From an uncultured Flavobacteriaceae bacterium (GTDB taxonomy: Bacteria > Bacteroidota > Bacteroidia > Flavobacteriales > Flavobacteriaceae), in assembly GCA_947497145.1 (NCBI GenBank), contig CANMFQ010000006.1, positions 1 to 64,000 of the forward strand: a stretch of 64,000 bases of DNA, written 5' to 3'. This document shows, piece by piece, positions 9,440-19,747 of this stretch (position 1 is its first letter; each line of letters starts with the position of its first letter). A program made the translations under genes and the position numbers. The notes beneath the pieces were generated by a model that saw only the letters and a list, made by a program, of their open reading frames with translations, ran no database searches and had not been told where the DNA came from.

Positions 9440-10894
9440 TTATGACTTTTCTTTAGGAAATAGCACCGTAAAAACGGTTCCCTTATTTGGCTGTGAACTA
9501 AAATTGATGGTACCCTTATAGGTTTCTACAATATTCTTTACCATCCCAAGACCTAGACCCATGCCACTGGATTTTGTAGTGAATTTAGGTTCAAAAATTT
9601 TATCAGCAAACTCCTCTTGTATACCAATGCCATTATCTGCAACGGAGAGTTTTACAAAGGCACCTGCACTAGCTACCGAAACCAAAATACGAGGTGACGC
9701 TACATCAGGTACCGCTTGAATCGCATTCTTTACTAAATTGGTTACTACGCGTATGAGCTGCGTACGATCTAATTTGGCAATAATTATCTCCTCTTCAGCT
9801 AAAAAATGAATATAATCTTCTGTAAAAATATCAAGTGCTAGTTTTACAATTTCTACCACATTGAGCGTTTCATTTTTTTGAGCTGGCATTTTAGCAAAAT
9901 TAGAAAAGGCCGATGCAATATTACTCATCGTATCTATTTGCTGAATAAGTGTTTTAGAGTATTCAGCCACTTTTTTGTGTATGTCAGGGTCATTGGGGTC
10001 AAACTTTCGTTCAAAACTCTGAACGCTCAATCGCATAGGTGTCAACGGATTCTTAATTTCATGTGCCACTTGCCGTGCCATTTCACGCCAAGCTTGCTCA
10101 CGTTCGCTACGGGCTAATTTTGCTGCGCTTTGCTCTAATTCATCAATCATTCCATTATAAGCGTCAACCAATTTTCCTATTTCTGAGCTTGGATCTTTAA
10201 TAAATATTTTCTCATTGCGTTTGCTTAAGTCTGTTTTATACATCATATTCGAAACCGTCGCTAAAGATCGGGTGATGTATTTTGAAATAAAATATGCCAA
10301 CCCAATGGCAAGCATTAGCATTAATAAGCAAACCGTACCCAAGCGCATTAAAAACTCTCTGAGCTCTTTGTCATAAAACGTATTATCTTCATAATAAGGC
10401 AGATTTAAAATACCAATAGGCTTAAATCGTTTATCTGTAATATAAGTATATGAAGCTTGGTATTGATCACCTACCGCAGAATTACGTTGTACATACCGTT
10501 TTTCTGCGCTTGACTCCAAATTATTGAGTATCTCGGCATCTAAACAATTGGAATTAACATCTACCTCAAATTTAGGCCGTGAACTTTTTATCAATTGTCC
10601 ATCAAGATCATAAATATTGAAAGGTGCTGACAAAACATCAGAAATTTGATAAATCTCATATTGAAAAATACGCCCCAGATATTCTGTAGTTTGTGGGTAA
10701 GTCGTGTTTTTCAGTGTGTAATTTACACTTTGTTTAACTTGCTCTTCCTTTTTACTCAAACGCAACCTATGATAGTCTTTAGTTTGCTCACGAAATTGAT
10801 AAAAGGTAATACCTGCGATTAAAATTGAAGATATCATAACCAATACAATCATGGTTACAAAAATGCGCGTCCTAAGTGAAAATTTTTTGAACAA
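9440..10894 (-). CDS. two-component sensor histidine kinase, NtrY-like architecture
   Basis: This 484-residue kinase has a first membrane helix at about residues 10-30, an extracytoplasmic sensor region to about 185, a second helix (about 185-205), a HAMP linker, and a cytoplasmic kinase core. The H-box reads ARQVAHEIKNPLTPM with phospho-acceptor His278; the ATPase part shows the N-box NLVKNAIQAV, G1 DNGIGI and G2 GMGLGLGMV. The KNPLTP form of the H-box is typical of NtrY-like kinases. No response regulator gene is adjacent. The start is TTG: no ATG lies upstream in frame before a TGA, and a TACCTTTG -7 match sits about 20 bases upstream. The later in-frame ATG would delete most of the first membrane helix. 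Confidence 0.9.
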   Translation of the reverse strand: MFKKFSLRTRIFVTMIVLVMISSILIAGITFYQFREQTKDYHRLRLSKKEEQVKQSVNYTLKNTTYPQTTEYLGRIFQYEIYQISDVLSAPFNIYDLDGQLIKSSRPKFEVDVNSNCLDAEILNNLESSAEKRYVQRNSAVGDQYQASYTYITDKRFKPIGILNLPYYEDNTFYDKELREFLMRLGTVCLLMLMLAIGLAYFISKYITRSLATVSNMMYKTDLSKRNEKIFIKDPSSEIGKLVDAYNGMIDELEQSAAKLARSEREQAWREMARQVAHEIKNPLTPMRLSVQSFERKFDPNDPDIHKKVAEYSKTLIQQIDTMSNIASAFSNFAKMPAQKNETLNVVEIVKLALDIFTEDYIHFLAEEEIIIAKLDRTQLIRVVTNLVKNAIQAVPDVASPRILVSVASAGAFVKLSVADNGIGIQEEFADKIFEPKFTTKSSGMGLGLGMVKNIVETYKGTINFSSQPNKGTVFTVLFPKEKS

Positions 10895-10913
10895 GAGCTT
10901 GCGTATTAGAACT

Positions 10914-10930
10914 CAAAGGTAGCAAATATA
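10914..10930 (-). promoter_or_regulatory. two candidate -7 elements upstream of the sensor kinase gene
   Basis: On the minus strand two overlapping-range matches to the Bacteroidetes -7 consensus TAnnTTTG occur: TATATTTG (10923-10930) and TACCTTTG (10914-10921). The second would place transcription start near 10907, a short leader before the TTG start at 10894. No convincing -33 TTG was fixed for either, so this is a half-site prediction. Confidence 0.4.
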
Positions 10931-10976
10931 TCAGGTATCAATGGCAAAGATAAACGCTACTTAAAAAACATCCATT

Positions 10977-11528
10977 TTAAGCCTCCGGATTCTTTTCTCT
11001 AATACGTTTGTATAAACGTATACCCATCATTAGTAAAATACCGAGTGCTATAATACCTACAACACCAAAAACCCAATTAATGGTACTTTTTAAAATTACC
11101 AAAAAGACCACTGCAAATAAAATAATAGTCGCACCTTCGTTCCAAATACGCATAAAATTAGCGGTATATTTTATTTCATCCCGTTGTAGTTGTTTAAAAA
11201 TCTGGTGGTTTTTTAAATGATAGGCAATGAGCAAGCCTACAAAAGCTAGTTTAATATGCATCCAAGGCTGTTGCAGAAAACTAGGGTTTAGCACCAGCAA
11301 CCAAACCGCAAACAAAACACATAGTATTGCTGAAGGCCAGGTAATAATATACCACAAACGCTTGGTCATCAACTTAAACGCCTTCGTTAATATTTCCTTT
11401 TCTGGTGATGGTTTTTCTGATGCCTCAATATGATTGATGAATAAGCGAGGCACATAAAACAAGCCTGCAAACCAAGTGATTACAAAAATGAGGTGAAGTG
11501 ATTTTATATACCCAAAATAATCAGTCAT
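10977..11528 (-). CDS. hemJ: protoporphyrinogen IX oxidase HemJ (CopD superfamily)
   Basis: From the ATG at 11528 the protein has 183 residues and four to five membrane helices. The first helix carries YIKSLHLIFVITWFAGLFY followed by VPRLF, the HemJ signature with the conserved His and Trp; a later helix shows the MHIKLAFVG segment and the loop holds FMRIWNEGA. HemJ oxidises protoporphyrinogen IX to protoporphyrin IX in the inner membrane, the step before ferrochelatase, whose gene lies 7 kb away. The longer reading from 11555 adds nine residues that do not match the family start, so the MTDYFG start is preferred. The gene stands alone between the kinase and the BNR pair. Confidence 0.87.
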   Translation of the reverse strand: MTDYFGYIKSLHLIFVITWFAGLFYVPRLFINHIEASEKPSPEKEILTKAFKLMTKRLWYIITWPSAILCVLFAVWLLVLNPSFLQQPWMHIKLAFVGLLIAYHLKNHQIFKQLQRDEIKYTANFMRIWNEGATIILFAVVFLVILKSTINWVFGVVGIIALGILLMMGIRLYKRIREKNPEA

Positions 11529-11708
11529 GAAAAGTACACGTGTCAAGTTAAACAACTAAGCCTCCTATATAGAAAACAATGCTCAAATATTTCCTTTTTT
11601 GTTTACTACAACCTATCCGAAAGGTTTTAAAATCCGAATAATGCATTACAAAACACCTATTAAATCAGCTTAAATGCAGTGCAAAAGTACATATTTCATG
11701 AACACCTT

Positions 11709-14700
11709 CTACCAGCGAATTGCTCCAACACCCGCTGCCCATAATTTTTTATTAAAATCGGGTAATTGGGTGTTTAAAATGTTAGTTGCTCTCGCCTTTA
11801 ATGTTTCCCATTGAGGGTCTAATTCTAAACGACGCTCTTTTGAACCTTTATTTACTTTTGGAATATCGCTACTACCAGTTTGATTCATCAAAAAGAGGTA
11901 TTCCGCAGAAAATTTATTTGGAAAATTTTCTACATCATCATACGCTTGTGATTTACGTTGAATCATCTCTTTATCCCAGGCATCCATTGTTGAAAGCAGC
12001 TTTTCTCCTTCTGCTTTTAAGGCCTTATCTGTTACCGTTTTTAACACCGCTTTTAATTGTTTTTGAAGGTCATACAAAAGATTTACTTTAGTATGCATAT
12101 CGGTCAATTTCACCTCCATTTCAGTCATAAAAGCATCATGCTCTTCATAGTTTTCAGGCGTATTTTCATAGGTAGGAATTTCAATAATAGTTCCCGTTGT
12201 TTCTACCTGTTTTGAGTTATAGGTCAATTTTAAGGTATACCTTCCTGGAGGTGCTTTATGCCCTCTAAAATCTGCTTCAATATACGTATTTGGTATACCT
12301 GGAAGAATAGGATAGCGCATATCCCAAACAAAACGATTCAGCCCTTCTTTTTTCGTGAGCACAGGTGCTGGCGGTGGCCCTCCGCCGTTATGCTTTTTAT
12401 AGGTCATATCTTTTTCTGAGGTAATTGTACGAACACGTTTTCCTGCTGCATTAAAAATTTCCAATCTAACAGTAGCACGCTCATCAACCTTGGGAAGCTG
12501 ATAATAAATAACCATCCCATTTGCTGGGTTTACGCCCTCAAATGCATCGGTACCATCAAATGCATCCGCATTACCACTCAAGGGGCTGTCCCAAGAACCA
12601 TTATAGGTGTCAACTGGAGGTAAAACCTTGAGTGCTTTGTCAGTAGGTTCATAAGCAGCTAGGGTTGCAAGGTCATCTAAAATCCAAAAAGACCTTCCTG
12701 AGGTGGCTACTACCAAATTACCTTGGTGTACTTTTAAATCTGTAATTGCCGTTTTGGGAAGATTCAATTGAAACGGCTGCCATGATTTTCCGTCTGAATA
12801 TGAAATGTATATGCCTTTTTCTGTCCCTGCATACAACAATCCTTTTCTAGTTTCATCTTCCCGAACTACACGGGTAAATGCGCCGTATGGAATTCCTGAG
12901 CTAATATTGCTCCATGTTTTCCCATAATCTGTTGTTTTATACAATGCTGGAGTATAATCGTTAAACTTATAACGTGTTGTTGCAATATATGCCGTTGCTG
13001 GGTCATGTGGTGATACTTCAATAGCATTAATGAGGCATTCTTTTAACCCTTTGGGGGTAATATTTTGCCATGATGCACCATTATCTTTACTAATATGCAC
13101 CAAACCATCATCACTACCTGTATAAAAAACCCCACGCTCTTGTGGTGATTCAATCATGTACGAAATAGTGCCATAATTTTCGGCTCCTACAGCTTCATTG
13201 GTATATGGGCCACCACCATTGCCTTGCTTGGCATCATTATCACGCGTAAGATCTTGTGAAATTTCTTCCCATGTCTGCCCCATATCTTTGGTACGTAAAA
13301 CCAATTGTGCGCATTTATAAAAGGTATTTTCTTCATGAACAGACCTAATAATCGGCGTATTCCAATTATACAAATATTTCATATCTCGTGCCTTACGACC
13401 CAAATATTGTATAGGAGCTGCCATCACTTGTGTTGATGCTTTTGAATGCGTATCAAGCACTTCTACAGTGCCCAAATACTGCCCGCCCATTACATACCTA
13501 GGGTTGTTGGGGTCAAAGGCTAAAAAAGCACTTTCTCCTCCTGCAGAATTACTCCAATCTCGTTCAGTAATTCCGCCACTGCCTGTAGAAAGACTTGCTA
13601 TTTTAACGGCTGAATTATCTTGTTGCCCTCCATAAATATTATATGGGAATAGATTATCTGTACTAATACGATAAAATTGAGCAGTAGGCATATTATCTTG
13701 AGTAGACCATGTTTTTCCAAAATTGAAACTAATAGCTGCTCCTCCGTCATTAGCTATAACCATGTTTTTTGAGTTCTTTGGATTAATCCATAAATCATGA
13801 TAATCGCCATGAGTACCTGTTAGACGTTCCCAAGATTTTCCACCATCAGTAGAACGCAAAGCAGGAGCACTTAACACATACACAGTATCTTCATCATTGG
13901 GGTCTGCAAAAACTTCAATATAATACCACGCGCGTTGCACCAAACGGTTATCACCACTAATCATACGCCAAGATTTTCCCGCATTCTCAGAAACAAAAAG
14001 CCCCCCTTTATCAGCATTGGAATCACTCTCAATTAAGGCAAAAACTTTATTAGAATTTGCAGGGCTTACGGCAATTGCCATTTTTCCTTTTTCCTCAGGA
14101 AGCCCTTCTGTCATTTCCTCCCAAGTTTCGCCCGCATCTACCGATTTATACAATCCGCTTCCAGGACCACCACTTATAACAATATTAGGTTTGCGCTGAT
14201 GTTCCCACATGGCAGCATACATAATTTCAGGATAGTTGGCATCCATAGAAAGCTCAACAGCACCTGTGCTATTGTCAACAAATAATACCTTTCGCCATGT
14301 CTGTCCACCATCGGTAGATTTATAAACACCTCTCTCAGCATTTGGTCCATATAAGGCGCCTTGTGCCGCCACATAAACAATATCAGGATTTGTTGGATGA
14401 ATACGTATACGTGAAATATGTTGCGTTTTTTCAAGTCCAATCTTTTTCCATGTCTTTCCTGCGTCAGTTGATTTATACATGCCGTCACCATAAGAAGTCA
14501 TCACTCCACGAGGTGCATGCTCACCCATTCCACAATACAAAATATTTGGATTAGATTCGGCTACAGCTATTGCACCAACAGAACCCATTTCAAAAAAGCC
14601 ATCCGAAATATTTGTCCACCGCTGCCCAGCATCCGTAGTTTTCCAAAGTCCCCCACCTGTAGTTCCCATATAATAGGTTAACGGATCAGTAGTAACCCCT

Positions 14701-14834
14701 GTTGCTGAAACAGAACGCCCTCCTCTAAAGGGGCCAATATTACGATACTTTAAAGGTTTAAAATAGTCTTCTGCTGATTGAGCAAAAGTTATACTCGTTA
14801 CTAATAATGTCAGTAGAAATAGTTTATTTTTCAT
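11709..14834 (-). CDS. exported BNR/VPS10-like beta-propeller protein (second copy of tandem pair)
   Basis: From the ATG at 14834 the protein has 1041 residues and begins with a signal peptide ([20 protein letters not shown]). Two large propeller units follow, made of repeats of the form [10 protein letters not shown] or [10 protein letters not shown], the Asp-box/BNR signature, starting with the [11 protein letters not shown] block at the mature N-terminus. The last 250 residues are a beta-sandwich and helical tail. Such proteins are often labelled glycosyl hydrolase or sortilin-like; no catalytic residues can be claimed from the sequence. It is a close paralogue of the gene 49 bases upstream, with matching order of blocks, and has no clear promoter of its own, so the two are likely cotranscribed. 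The longer reading to 14933 overlaps the upstream gene and lacks the signal at its start. Confidence 0.88.
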   Translation of the reverse strand: MKNKLFLLTLLVTSITFAQSAEDYFKPLKYRNIGPFRGGRSVSATGVTTDPLTYYMGTTGGGLWKTTDAGQRWTNISDGFFEMGSVGAIAVAESNPNILYCGMGEHAPRGVMTSYGDGMYKSTDAGKTWKKIGLEKTQHISRIRIHPTNPDIVYVAAQGALYGPNAERGVYKSTDGGQTWRKVLFVDNSTGAVELSMDANYPEIMYAAMWEHQRKPNIVISGGPGSGLYKSVDAGETWEEMTEGLPEEKGKMAIAVSPANSNKVFALIESDSNADKGGLFVSENAGKSWRMISGDNRLVQRAWYYIEVFADPNDEDTVYVLSAPALRSTDGGKSWERLTGTHGDYHDLWINPKNSKNMVIANDGGAAISFNFGKTWSTQDNMPTAQFYRISTDNLFPYNIYGGQQDNSAVKIASLSTGSGGITERDWSNSAGGESAFLAFDPNNPRYVMGGQYLGTVEVLDTHSKASTQVMAAPIQYLGRKARDMKYLYNWNTPIIRSVHEENTFYKCAQLVLRTKDMGQTWEEISQDLTRDNDAKQGNGGGPYTNEAVGAENYGTISYMIESPQERGVFYTGSDDGLVHISKDNGASWQNITPKGLKECLINAIEVSPHDPATAYIATTRYKFNDYTPALYKTTDYGKTWSNISSGIPYGAFTRVVREDETRKGLLYAGTEKGIYISYSDGKSWQPFQLNLPKTAITDLKVHQGNLVVATSGRSFWILDDLATLAAYEPTDKALKVLPPVDTYNGSWDSPLSGNADAFDGTDAFEGVNPANGMVIYYQLPKVDERATVRLEIFNAAGKRVRTITSEKDMTYKKHNGGGPPPAPVLTKKEGLNRFVWDMRYPILPGIPNTYIEADFRGHKAPPGRYTLKLTYNSKQVETTGTIIEIPTYENTPENYEEHDAFMTEMEVKLTDMHTKVNLLYDLQKQLKAVLKTVTDKALKAEGEKLLSTMDAWDKEMIQRKSQAYDDVENFPNKFSAEYLFLMNQTGSSDIPKVNKGSKERRLELDPQWETLKARATNILNTQLPDFNKKLWAAGVGAIRW

Positions 14835-14883
14835 TTTAATGGTGGTTATATAGGATAAAAAAGTAGGACAAAAAATTACCTCA

Positions 14884-17800
14884 TCACTTCTCAACAAATA
14901 AATAATGCAATTGCAATTCATTAAAGGCCTCATTAAACGCTTTAATTTCTGTACTAATCAGGGTGTTAAAAGTATCTAATTGAGCTTCTATTTTACCCGT
15001 TAATTCATTTTTCACTGCGATATCTTGGTCAGTAGGAGGAAAATCATCAATTGCTACCAAGCTATTCAAATGTCCTAATTTATTATTCAAACGAATAGGA
15101 AAATTTAACGGGTCTTGGTCACTTTTGTTTTTAGTTTGATACAAAGCCTTTTCTATTGCCCCAAATTTTTCTTGCAAGAGCTTTGCCTTTTCAACCAAGG
15201 CTTTTGTTTTTTCATTGTCTTTATACTGCTTTGCAAAAGCATCTAATTGCGCATTAATTTTTCTGATATTTTTAATAGAATTATGCGCCTTTTCTATCGT
15301 TGTATTTACATCAGTAATAAAATCATATTGCTTTTGCATATCTGTAATTGAAGCTTCAGCTCTTGGATCAGGAATAATATTAAATGGTTGTGACATAGTT
15401 TCTCCATTAACACTTAAATGAACTTTATAAGAGCCTGGCACTGCTTTTGGCCCTTCTAGATTTGCCCACCAAAGAATCATCCCCTCTAATAGTTTAGCTC
15501 CTTTACCTCGAGTATCCCAAATGTGGGTATTACCACCCTTTTTCACTTTAAGCAGTTTGCTTTTGTCTTTTGAAGCGTTACTAAAAGATGCAAGCGTATC
15601 ACCCGCCATTGACGTATAGGTTAAACGCACACTATCTTTCTCTGCTAAATTCTTTAAATAAAGATGCGTAATGACCCCATTGGGATGATTTTGTCCTGCT
15701 GTTTTTAACGGTTTTCGAGTAGTTGTACCCTTAGTTCTGTATGCATCTTTTGGTTGATACAGCACAAATTTCGCCTCCTTTTTTGCATCTTCAAGCTGAT
15801 GTAAGACTGTTAAATCATCTAAAATCCATAAGCTACGCCCTTGTGTAGCTACTATTAAATTATTCTCTTTTATAGTTAAATCAGTAATGGGCACTATAGG
15901 AAGATTCAATTGAAACGGAGCCCAATTTGCACCATCATCAAATGAGATATACATACCTGTTTCAGTACCTGCATAAAGCAACCCTTTTCTTTTAGGGTCT
16001 TCGCGAACTACACGAGTAAAATGCTCCTCGGCTATACCATTGGTTATTTTTTTCCATGTTTTACCGTAGTCTGTAGTCTTGTACAGATATGGTGTAAAAT
16101 CGCCCAACTTGTATCGTGTTGCAGCAACATAACAGGTGCCTTCATCAAAACTAGAGGGCTCTATACTGTTTATCATACTCCATTCAGGCATAGTAGCTGG
16201 CGTAATATTTTCCCAATTTTTGCCGCCATCTTTACTAATATGTAGTAAACCATCATCACTACCTACCCAAAGCAACCCTTCTTTTAATGGGCTTTCATTA
16301 GCCGCAAAAATGGTGCAATAGTATTCTACACTGGTATTATCTTGAGTAATTGGCCCACCGCTAGATACCAATTTTGTAGGATCGTTTCTTGTGAGATCAT
16401 CACTTAACAATTTCCAGCTTTGACCTTCATTTTCTGTAACATGCACATGATTTGAAAATGCATACAGTTTTTTAGGATTATGTTTGCTAAAAAATATAGG
16501 GAAATTCCATTGAAAACGGTACTTCATTCCTTCTGCTCCATGTCCCATAGGATTATCTGGCCATACATTGATTCCTCTTATTGTGCCTGTTTTATGATTT
16601 ACACGGGTTAAAAAACCATCATAACTACCACCATAAACGATATCATTATTGGTAGGATCAACTGCTATATGAGCAGATTCACCCCCTGCGGTTTCCTCCC
16701 AATCATTGTCAGAAATACTGTTCCCATCGCTTCTATGGTTTACACGTAATGTAGAATTATCTTGTTGTGCTACATAAATACGATATGGCGTAGCATTATC
16801 AGTTGTAACGCGATAATATTGTGCCGTAGGTTGGTTGTAGTAGGTACTCCAGGTCTCCCCGCCGTCATACGATATTTGTGCACCACCATCATCTCCAATA
16901 ATCATACGCTGTGCATTTTCTGGAGATATCCATAAATCATGATGATCACCGTGCGGTGCATTAAAATCTTTAAAGGTCTTACCCCCATCTGAAGACTTAT
17001 GGTAATTTACATTTAAAACATAAACCACATCTTCATCTTGGGTATCGGCATAAACACGGGTATAATACCAAGCACGCTGGCGTAATTTTCGCTCTTCATT
17101 AATACGGGTCCATTTTTTACCACCATCATCACTTCTGTAAAGTCCGCCTTTTTCTTTATTTTCAACAATAGCCCAAACCCGCTCCGAATTTTTAGGTGAT
17201 ACTGCCACCCCAATAATACCGAGCGTATCTTTAGGAAATCCTTCATTTTTAGAAATTTCTTGCCATGTTTCGCCACTATCAATACTTTTCCAAAGTGCCG
17301 AACCATCACCACCACTACTCAAACTATAGGGTGTTCTTTGGGCACGCCATGTAGAAGCATATAAAATTCGAGGGTTGTTAGGGTCAAAAGTTAAATCAAC
17401 CGCACCTGCTTGGTTATTTACAAACAGCTTCTTGCTCCACGTTTTTCCGCCATCGGTACTTTTATAAATTCCACGATCTTGGGTAGGCTTATAAATATCT
17501 CCTAAAACAGCGGCATAAACAATATCAGCATTTGTAGGATGAATACGTATACGTGGCACATGCCTACTATTTTTTAATCCTGCAAATGTCCAAGTTTTTC
17601 CAGCATTTTCTGTTTTCCATATACCGTAACCCGAAGATACATTACCACGCAGGGTTTTTTCACCGCCTCCAACGTAAATAACATTTCGATCACTTTTTGA
17701 TACGGCAACAGCACCTATACTACCACCAAAATATCCATCAGAAATATTACTCCATGTACGACCACCATCAAGGGTTTTCCAAACACCACCTCCTGTTGCT

Positions 17801-18021
17801 CCAAAATAAAAAAGATTAGGCTCTCCGGGCACTCCTGTAACCGCAGCAGAACGCCCGCCCCTATATGGGCCAATAGAACGGTACTGCATGCTCGAATACA
17901 ATGCTTCAGGATAGGTAGTTTTAACAGGTTTTACTTTTTTTCGCTTTTGCGCAGAAATGCAGATAGGGAACAAGGAAATAATCAGCAAAAAAAAGCTGAT
18001 TTTAGTGGTAAGAGTTTTCAT
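14884..18021 (-). CDS. exported BNR/VPS10-like beta-propeller protein (first copy of tandem pair)
   Basis: From the ATG at 18021 the protein has 1045 residues with a signal peptide ([20 protein letters not shown], cleavage after about residue 24). The mature start has the [19 protein letters not shown] block shared with its neighbour, then repeated Asp-box motifs such as [11 protein letters not shown] and [11 protein letters not shown] across two propellers, then a beta-sandwich and a helical C-terminal tail of about 150 residues. The same description fits the downstream paralogue throughout, so the pair came from one tandem duplication that has since diverged strongly. Likely located in the periplasm or on the cell surface; substrate unknown. 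The frame upstream of 18021 is open but encodes no plausible N-terminus. Confidence 0.88.
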   Translation of the reverse strand: MKTLTTKISFFLLIISLFPICISAQKRKKVKPVKTTYPEALYSSMQYRSIGPYRGGRSAAVTGVPGEPNLFYFGATGGGVWKTLDGGRTWSNISDGYFGGSIGAVAVSKSDRNVIYVGGGEKTLRGNVSSGYGIWKTENAGKTWTFAGLKNSRHVPRIRIHPTNADIVYAAVLGDIYKPTQDRGIYKSTDGGKTWSKKLFVNNQAGAVDLTFDPNNPRILYASTWRAQRTPYSLSSGGDGSALWKSIDSGETWQEISKNEGFPKDTLGIIGVAVSPKNSERVWAIVENKEKGGLYRSDDGGKKWTRINEERKLRQRAWYYTRVYADTQDEDVVYVLNVNYHKSSDGGKTFKDFNAPHGDHHDLWISPENAQRMIIGDDGGAQISYDGGETWSTYYNQPTAQYYRVTTDNATPYRIYVAQQDNSTLRVNHRSDGNSISDNDWEETAGGESAHIAVDPTNNDIVYGGSYDGFLTRVNHKTGTIRGINVWPDNPMGHGAEGMKYRFQWNFPIFFSKHNPKKLYAFSNHVHVTENEGQSWKLLSDDLTRNDPTKLVSSGGPITQDNTSVEYYCTIFAANESPLKEGLLWVGSDDGLLHISKDGGKNWENITPATMPEWSMINSIEPSSFDEGTCYVAATRYKLGDFTPYLYKTTDYGKTWKKITNGIAEEHFTRVVREDPKRKGLLYAGTETGMYISFDDGANWAPFQLNLPIVPITDLTIKENNLIVATQGRSLWILDDLTVLHQLEDAKKEAKFVLYQPKDAYRTKGTTTRKPLKTAGQNHPNGVITHLYLKNLAEKDSVRLTYTSMAGDTLASFSNASKDKSKLLKVKKGGNTHIWDTRGKGAKLLEGMILWWANLEGPKAVPGSYKVHLSVNGETMSQPFNIIPDPRAEASITDMQKQYDFITDVNTTIEKAHNSIKNIRKINAQLDAFAKQYKDNEKTKALVEKAKLLQEKFGAIEKALYQTKNKSDQDPLNFPIRLNNKLGHLNSLVAIDDFPPTDQDIAVKNELTGKIEAQLDTFNTLISTEIKAFNEAFNELQLHYLFVEK

Positions 18022-18372
18022 TATAGTTGAATTCTTGATTAGTCGAGGATAAATGTAATAAAAAGTGTGGAAGTACCCTCTATTTAAAATGTACAGTATT
18101 TTATCATATTGATACAATTCATCATAAACAGATTACAAATCGCATGTAATAAAACAAATTTTATCGTTTTTTATACCGAGGCATATAGTGCTGTTGTATC
18201 TTAATTACTTGTTTACATAGCGCACAAAAGTACCCCTTGTATAGCCTTAGCAGAGAATTACTTTTTTTAAGGTAAATACATGAGAAAACAAACCATAAAA
18301 ACTCATATTTTGAACAAGCAGAAACAAACCTAAGTCCATTTCTAGCAAATAAGCTGGTCACGCTCTTACCCG

Positions 18373-19404
18373 CTAAACAGGCAATACATTCTTAGCCTGC
18401 CATTCATTCACCCATTTTGCCATTACTGCAACCCAAGCATCATTGTCATTCAAACATGGAATATGCTTGTATTGTTCGCCTCCTCCTTCTTCAAATTGCG
18501 TTTTACCTTCCATAGCAATCTCTTCAAGTGTTTCTAAACAATCAGCAACAAAAGCAGCTGTTACTACCGCCAATTTCTTTTTGCCTTCTTTAGGTAAGCG
18601 CTCAAATTCATAATCGGTATAGGGTTTTAACCACGGGTCGCCCGCTAAACGCGATTGAAAAGAAGTACTGGTTTGTTCTTCCGTAAGTCCTAATTCGGCT
18701 TTTACCAATTCGGTTGTTTCATAGACTTGATGACGGTAGCAGGTATTGTGCGCTACTGAGTTTACGCTACAACAACTGCCATCTATTTTACAATGAAAAC
18801 GTGTAGGGTCACTCTTGCGAACATGACGTTCTGGAATACCGTGATATGAAAACAAAATATGGTCGTAATCAAAATCTTTTAACCCTTCCGCAATACTGTC
18901 AGAAAGTACTTTTATATAGTCTGGACTCTTATAAAAAGGCGGCAGGGTAGTTATTTTCATCGTCGGAAAAAACGCCTCTTTTTCCTCCATTGTTTTTACA
19001 ACGACTGTTTCATATGAAGACATAGCATAATGCGGATATAAAGGCACCAAAAGCACCTCATCAACACCTTTATCACTAAGTTCTTGAAGCCCATTTTTAA
19101 TGGTCATACTACCATAACGCATGCCTAAAGCAACTGGCATAGTAGTTTGCTTTTGCACTTTATCGGCAAAACGTTGCGAAATCACAATTAAAGGAGAGCC
19201 TTCATCCCACCAAATTTTTGCATAGGCTTCTGCTGATTTCTTGGGGCGTGTTTGAAGAATAATACCTCTAACCAAAATATTCCTCAAAATTTTAGGAACA
19301 TCAATAACCCGTTCATCCATTAAAAACTCATCTAAATACGGCTTTACATCTTTAGCAGTAGGACTATCGGGCGAACCCAAATTAACCAATAAAACTCCTT
19401 TCAT
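18373..19404 (-). CDS. hemH: ferrochelatase
   Basis: From the ATG at 19404 (MKGVLLVNLGSPDSP) the protein has 343 residues, normal for HemH, which inserts ferrous iron into protoporphyrin IX as the last heme step. Seen are the N-terminal VNLGSPDSP block, the RYGSM segment, the metal-site FSYHGIPERHVRKSDP with the conserved His, and the C-terminal PCLND segment. Between them is a cysteine-rich stretch (HCKIDGSCC ... NTCYRH), a feature of some bacterial ferrochelatases. The longer start at 19428 falls within a -7 promoter match (TATTTTTG, 19426-19433), which favours the shorter start. The gene is divergent from the TraB/GumN gene. Confidence 0.95.
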   Translation of the reverse strand: MKGVLLVNLGSPDSPTAKDVKPYLDEFLMDERVIDVPKILRNILVRGIILQTRPKKSAEAYAKIWWDEGSPLIVISQRFADKVQKQTTMPVALGMRYGSMTIKNGLQELSDKGVDEVLLVPLYPHYAMSSYETVVVKTMEEKEAFFPTMKITTLPPFYKSPDYIKVLSDSIAEGLKDFDYDHILFSYHGIPERHVRKSDPTRFHCKIDGSCCSVNSVAHNTCYRHQVYETTELVKAELGLTEEQTSTSFQSRLAGDPWLKPYTDYEFERLPKEGKKKLAVVTAAFVADCLETLEEIAMEGKTQFEEGGGEQYKHIPCLNDNDAWVAVMAKWVNEWQAKNVLPV

Positions 19405-19747
19405 AATATTGCAATGTTTCACATGCAAAAATACATCATGCGCCCCATTTTACGATAAAAAGCAACTATAACTTTTTCTATACTAGTAAAAACTACCTCA
19501 ATGAACTCATAAAAGCAAACTAGAAATAGTAAAAAACCTCGTAAATGCAAAATACAGACAAAAAATACCCGTTGTACTTTACAATAAACAACTGTGCTTC
19601 GTTTTTTAATTTTATTGTACTTTATCAACGATGTTCAAATGCATAAACCAAATTAAACTTTCACAGTTTGTAGGGAGATTGTATTGCATATGCTTCCCTA
19701 AATTTGTAATTGACTATTACGAACCAGCTATTTTTAAAAATTTACTC
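19405..19747. promoter_or_regulatory. divergent intergenic region with two candidate promoters
   Basis: This 343-base region separates hemH from the TraB/GumN gene. On the minus strand TATTTTTG at 19426-19433 fits the -7 consensus and would give hemH a leader of about 15 bases. On the plus strand TTG at 19679-19681 and TAAATTTG at 19699-19706 are 17 bases apart and would start transcription about 35 bases before the ATG at 19748. Short open frames that cross the region in both strands have no protein-like features. Confidence 0.45.

Noticed and set aside
18161-18361. 66-codon minus-strand frame between the BNR gene and hemH
   Set aside because: No signal, domain or composition typical of a protein; many Lys/Phe/Tyr codons as expected of A+T-rich non-coding sequence; no clear start context.
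19419-19628. 69-codon minus-strand frame upstream of hemH
   Set aside because: Overlaps the hemH start region and the predicted promoter; composition is that of A+T-rich intergenic DNA.
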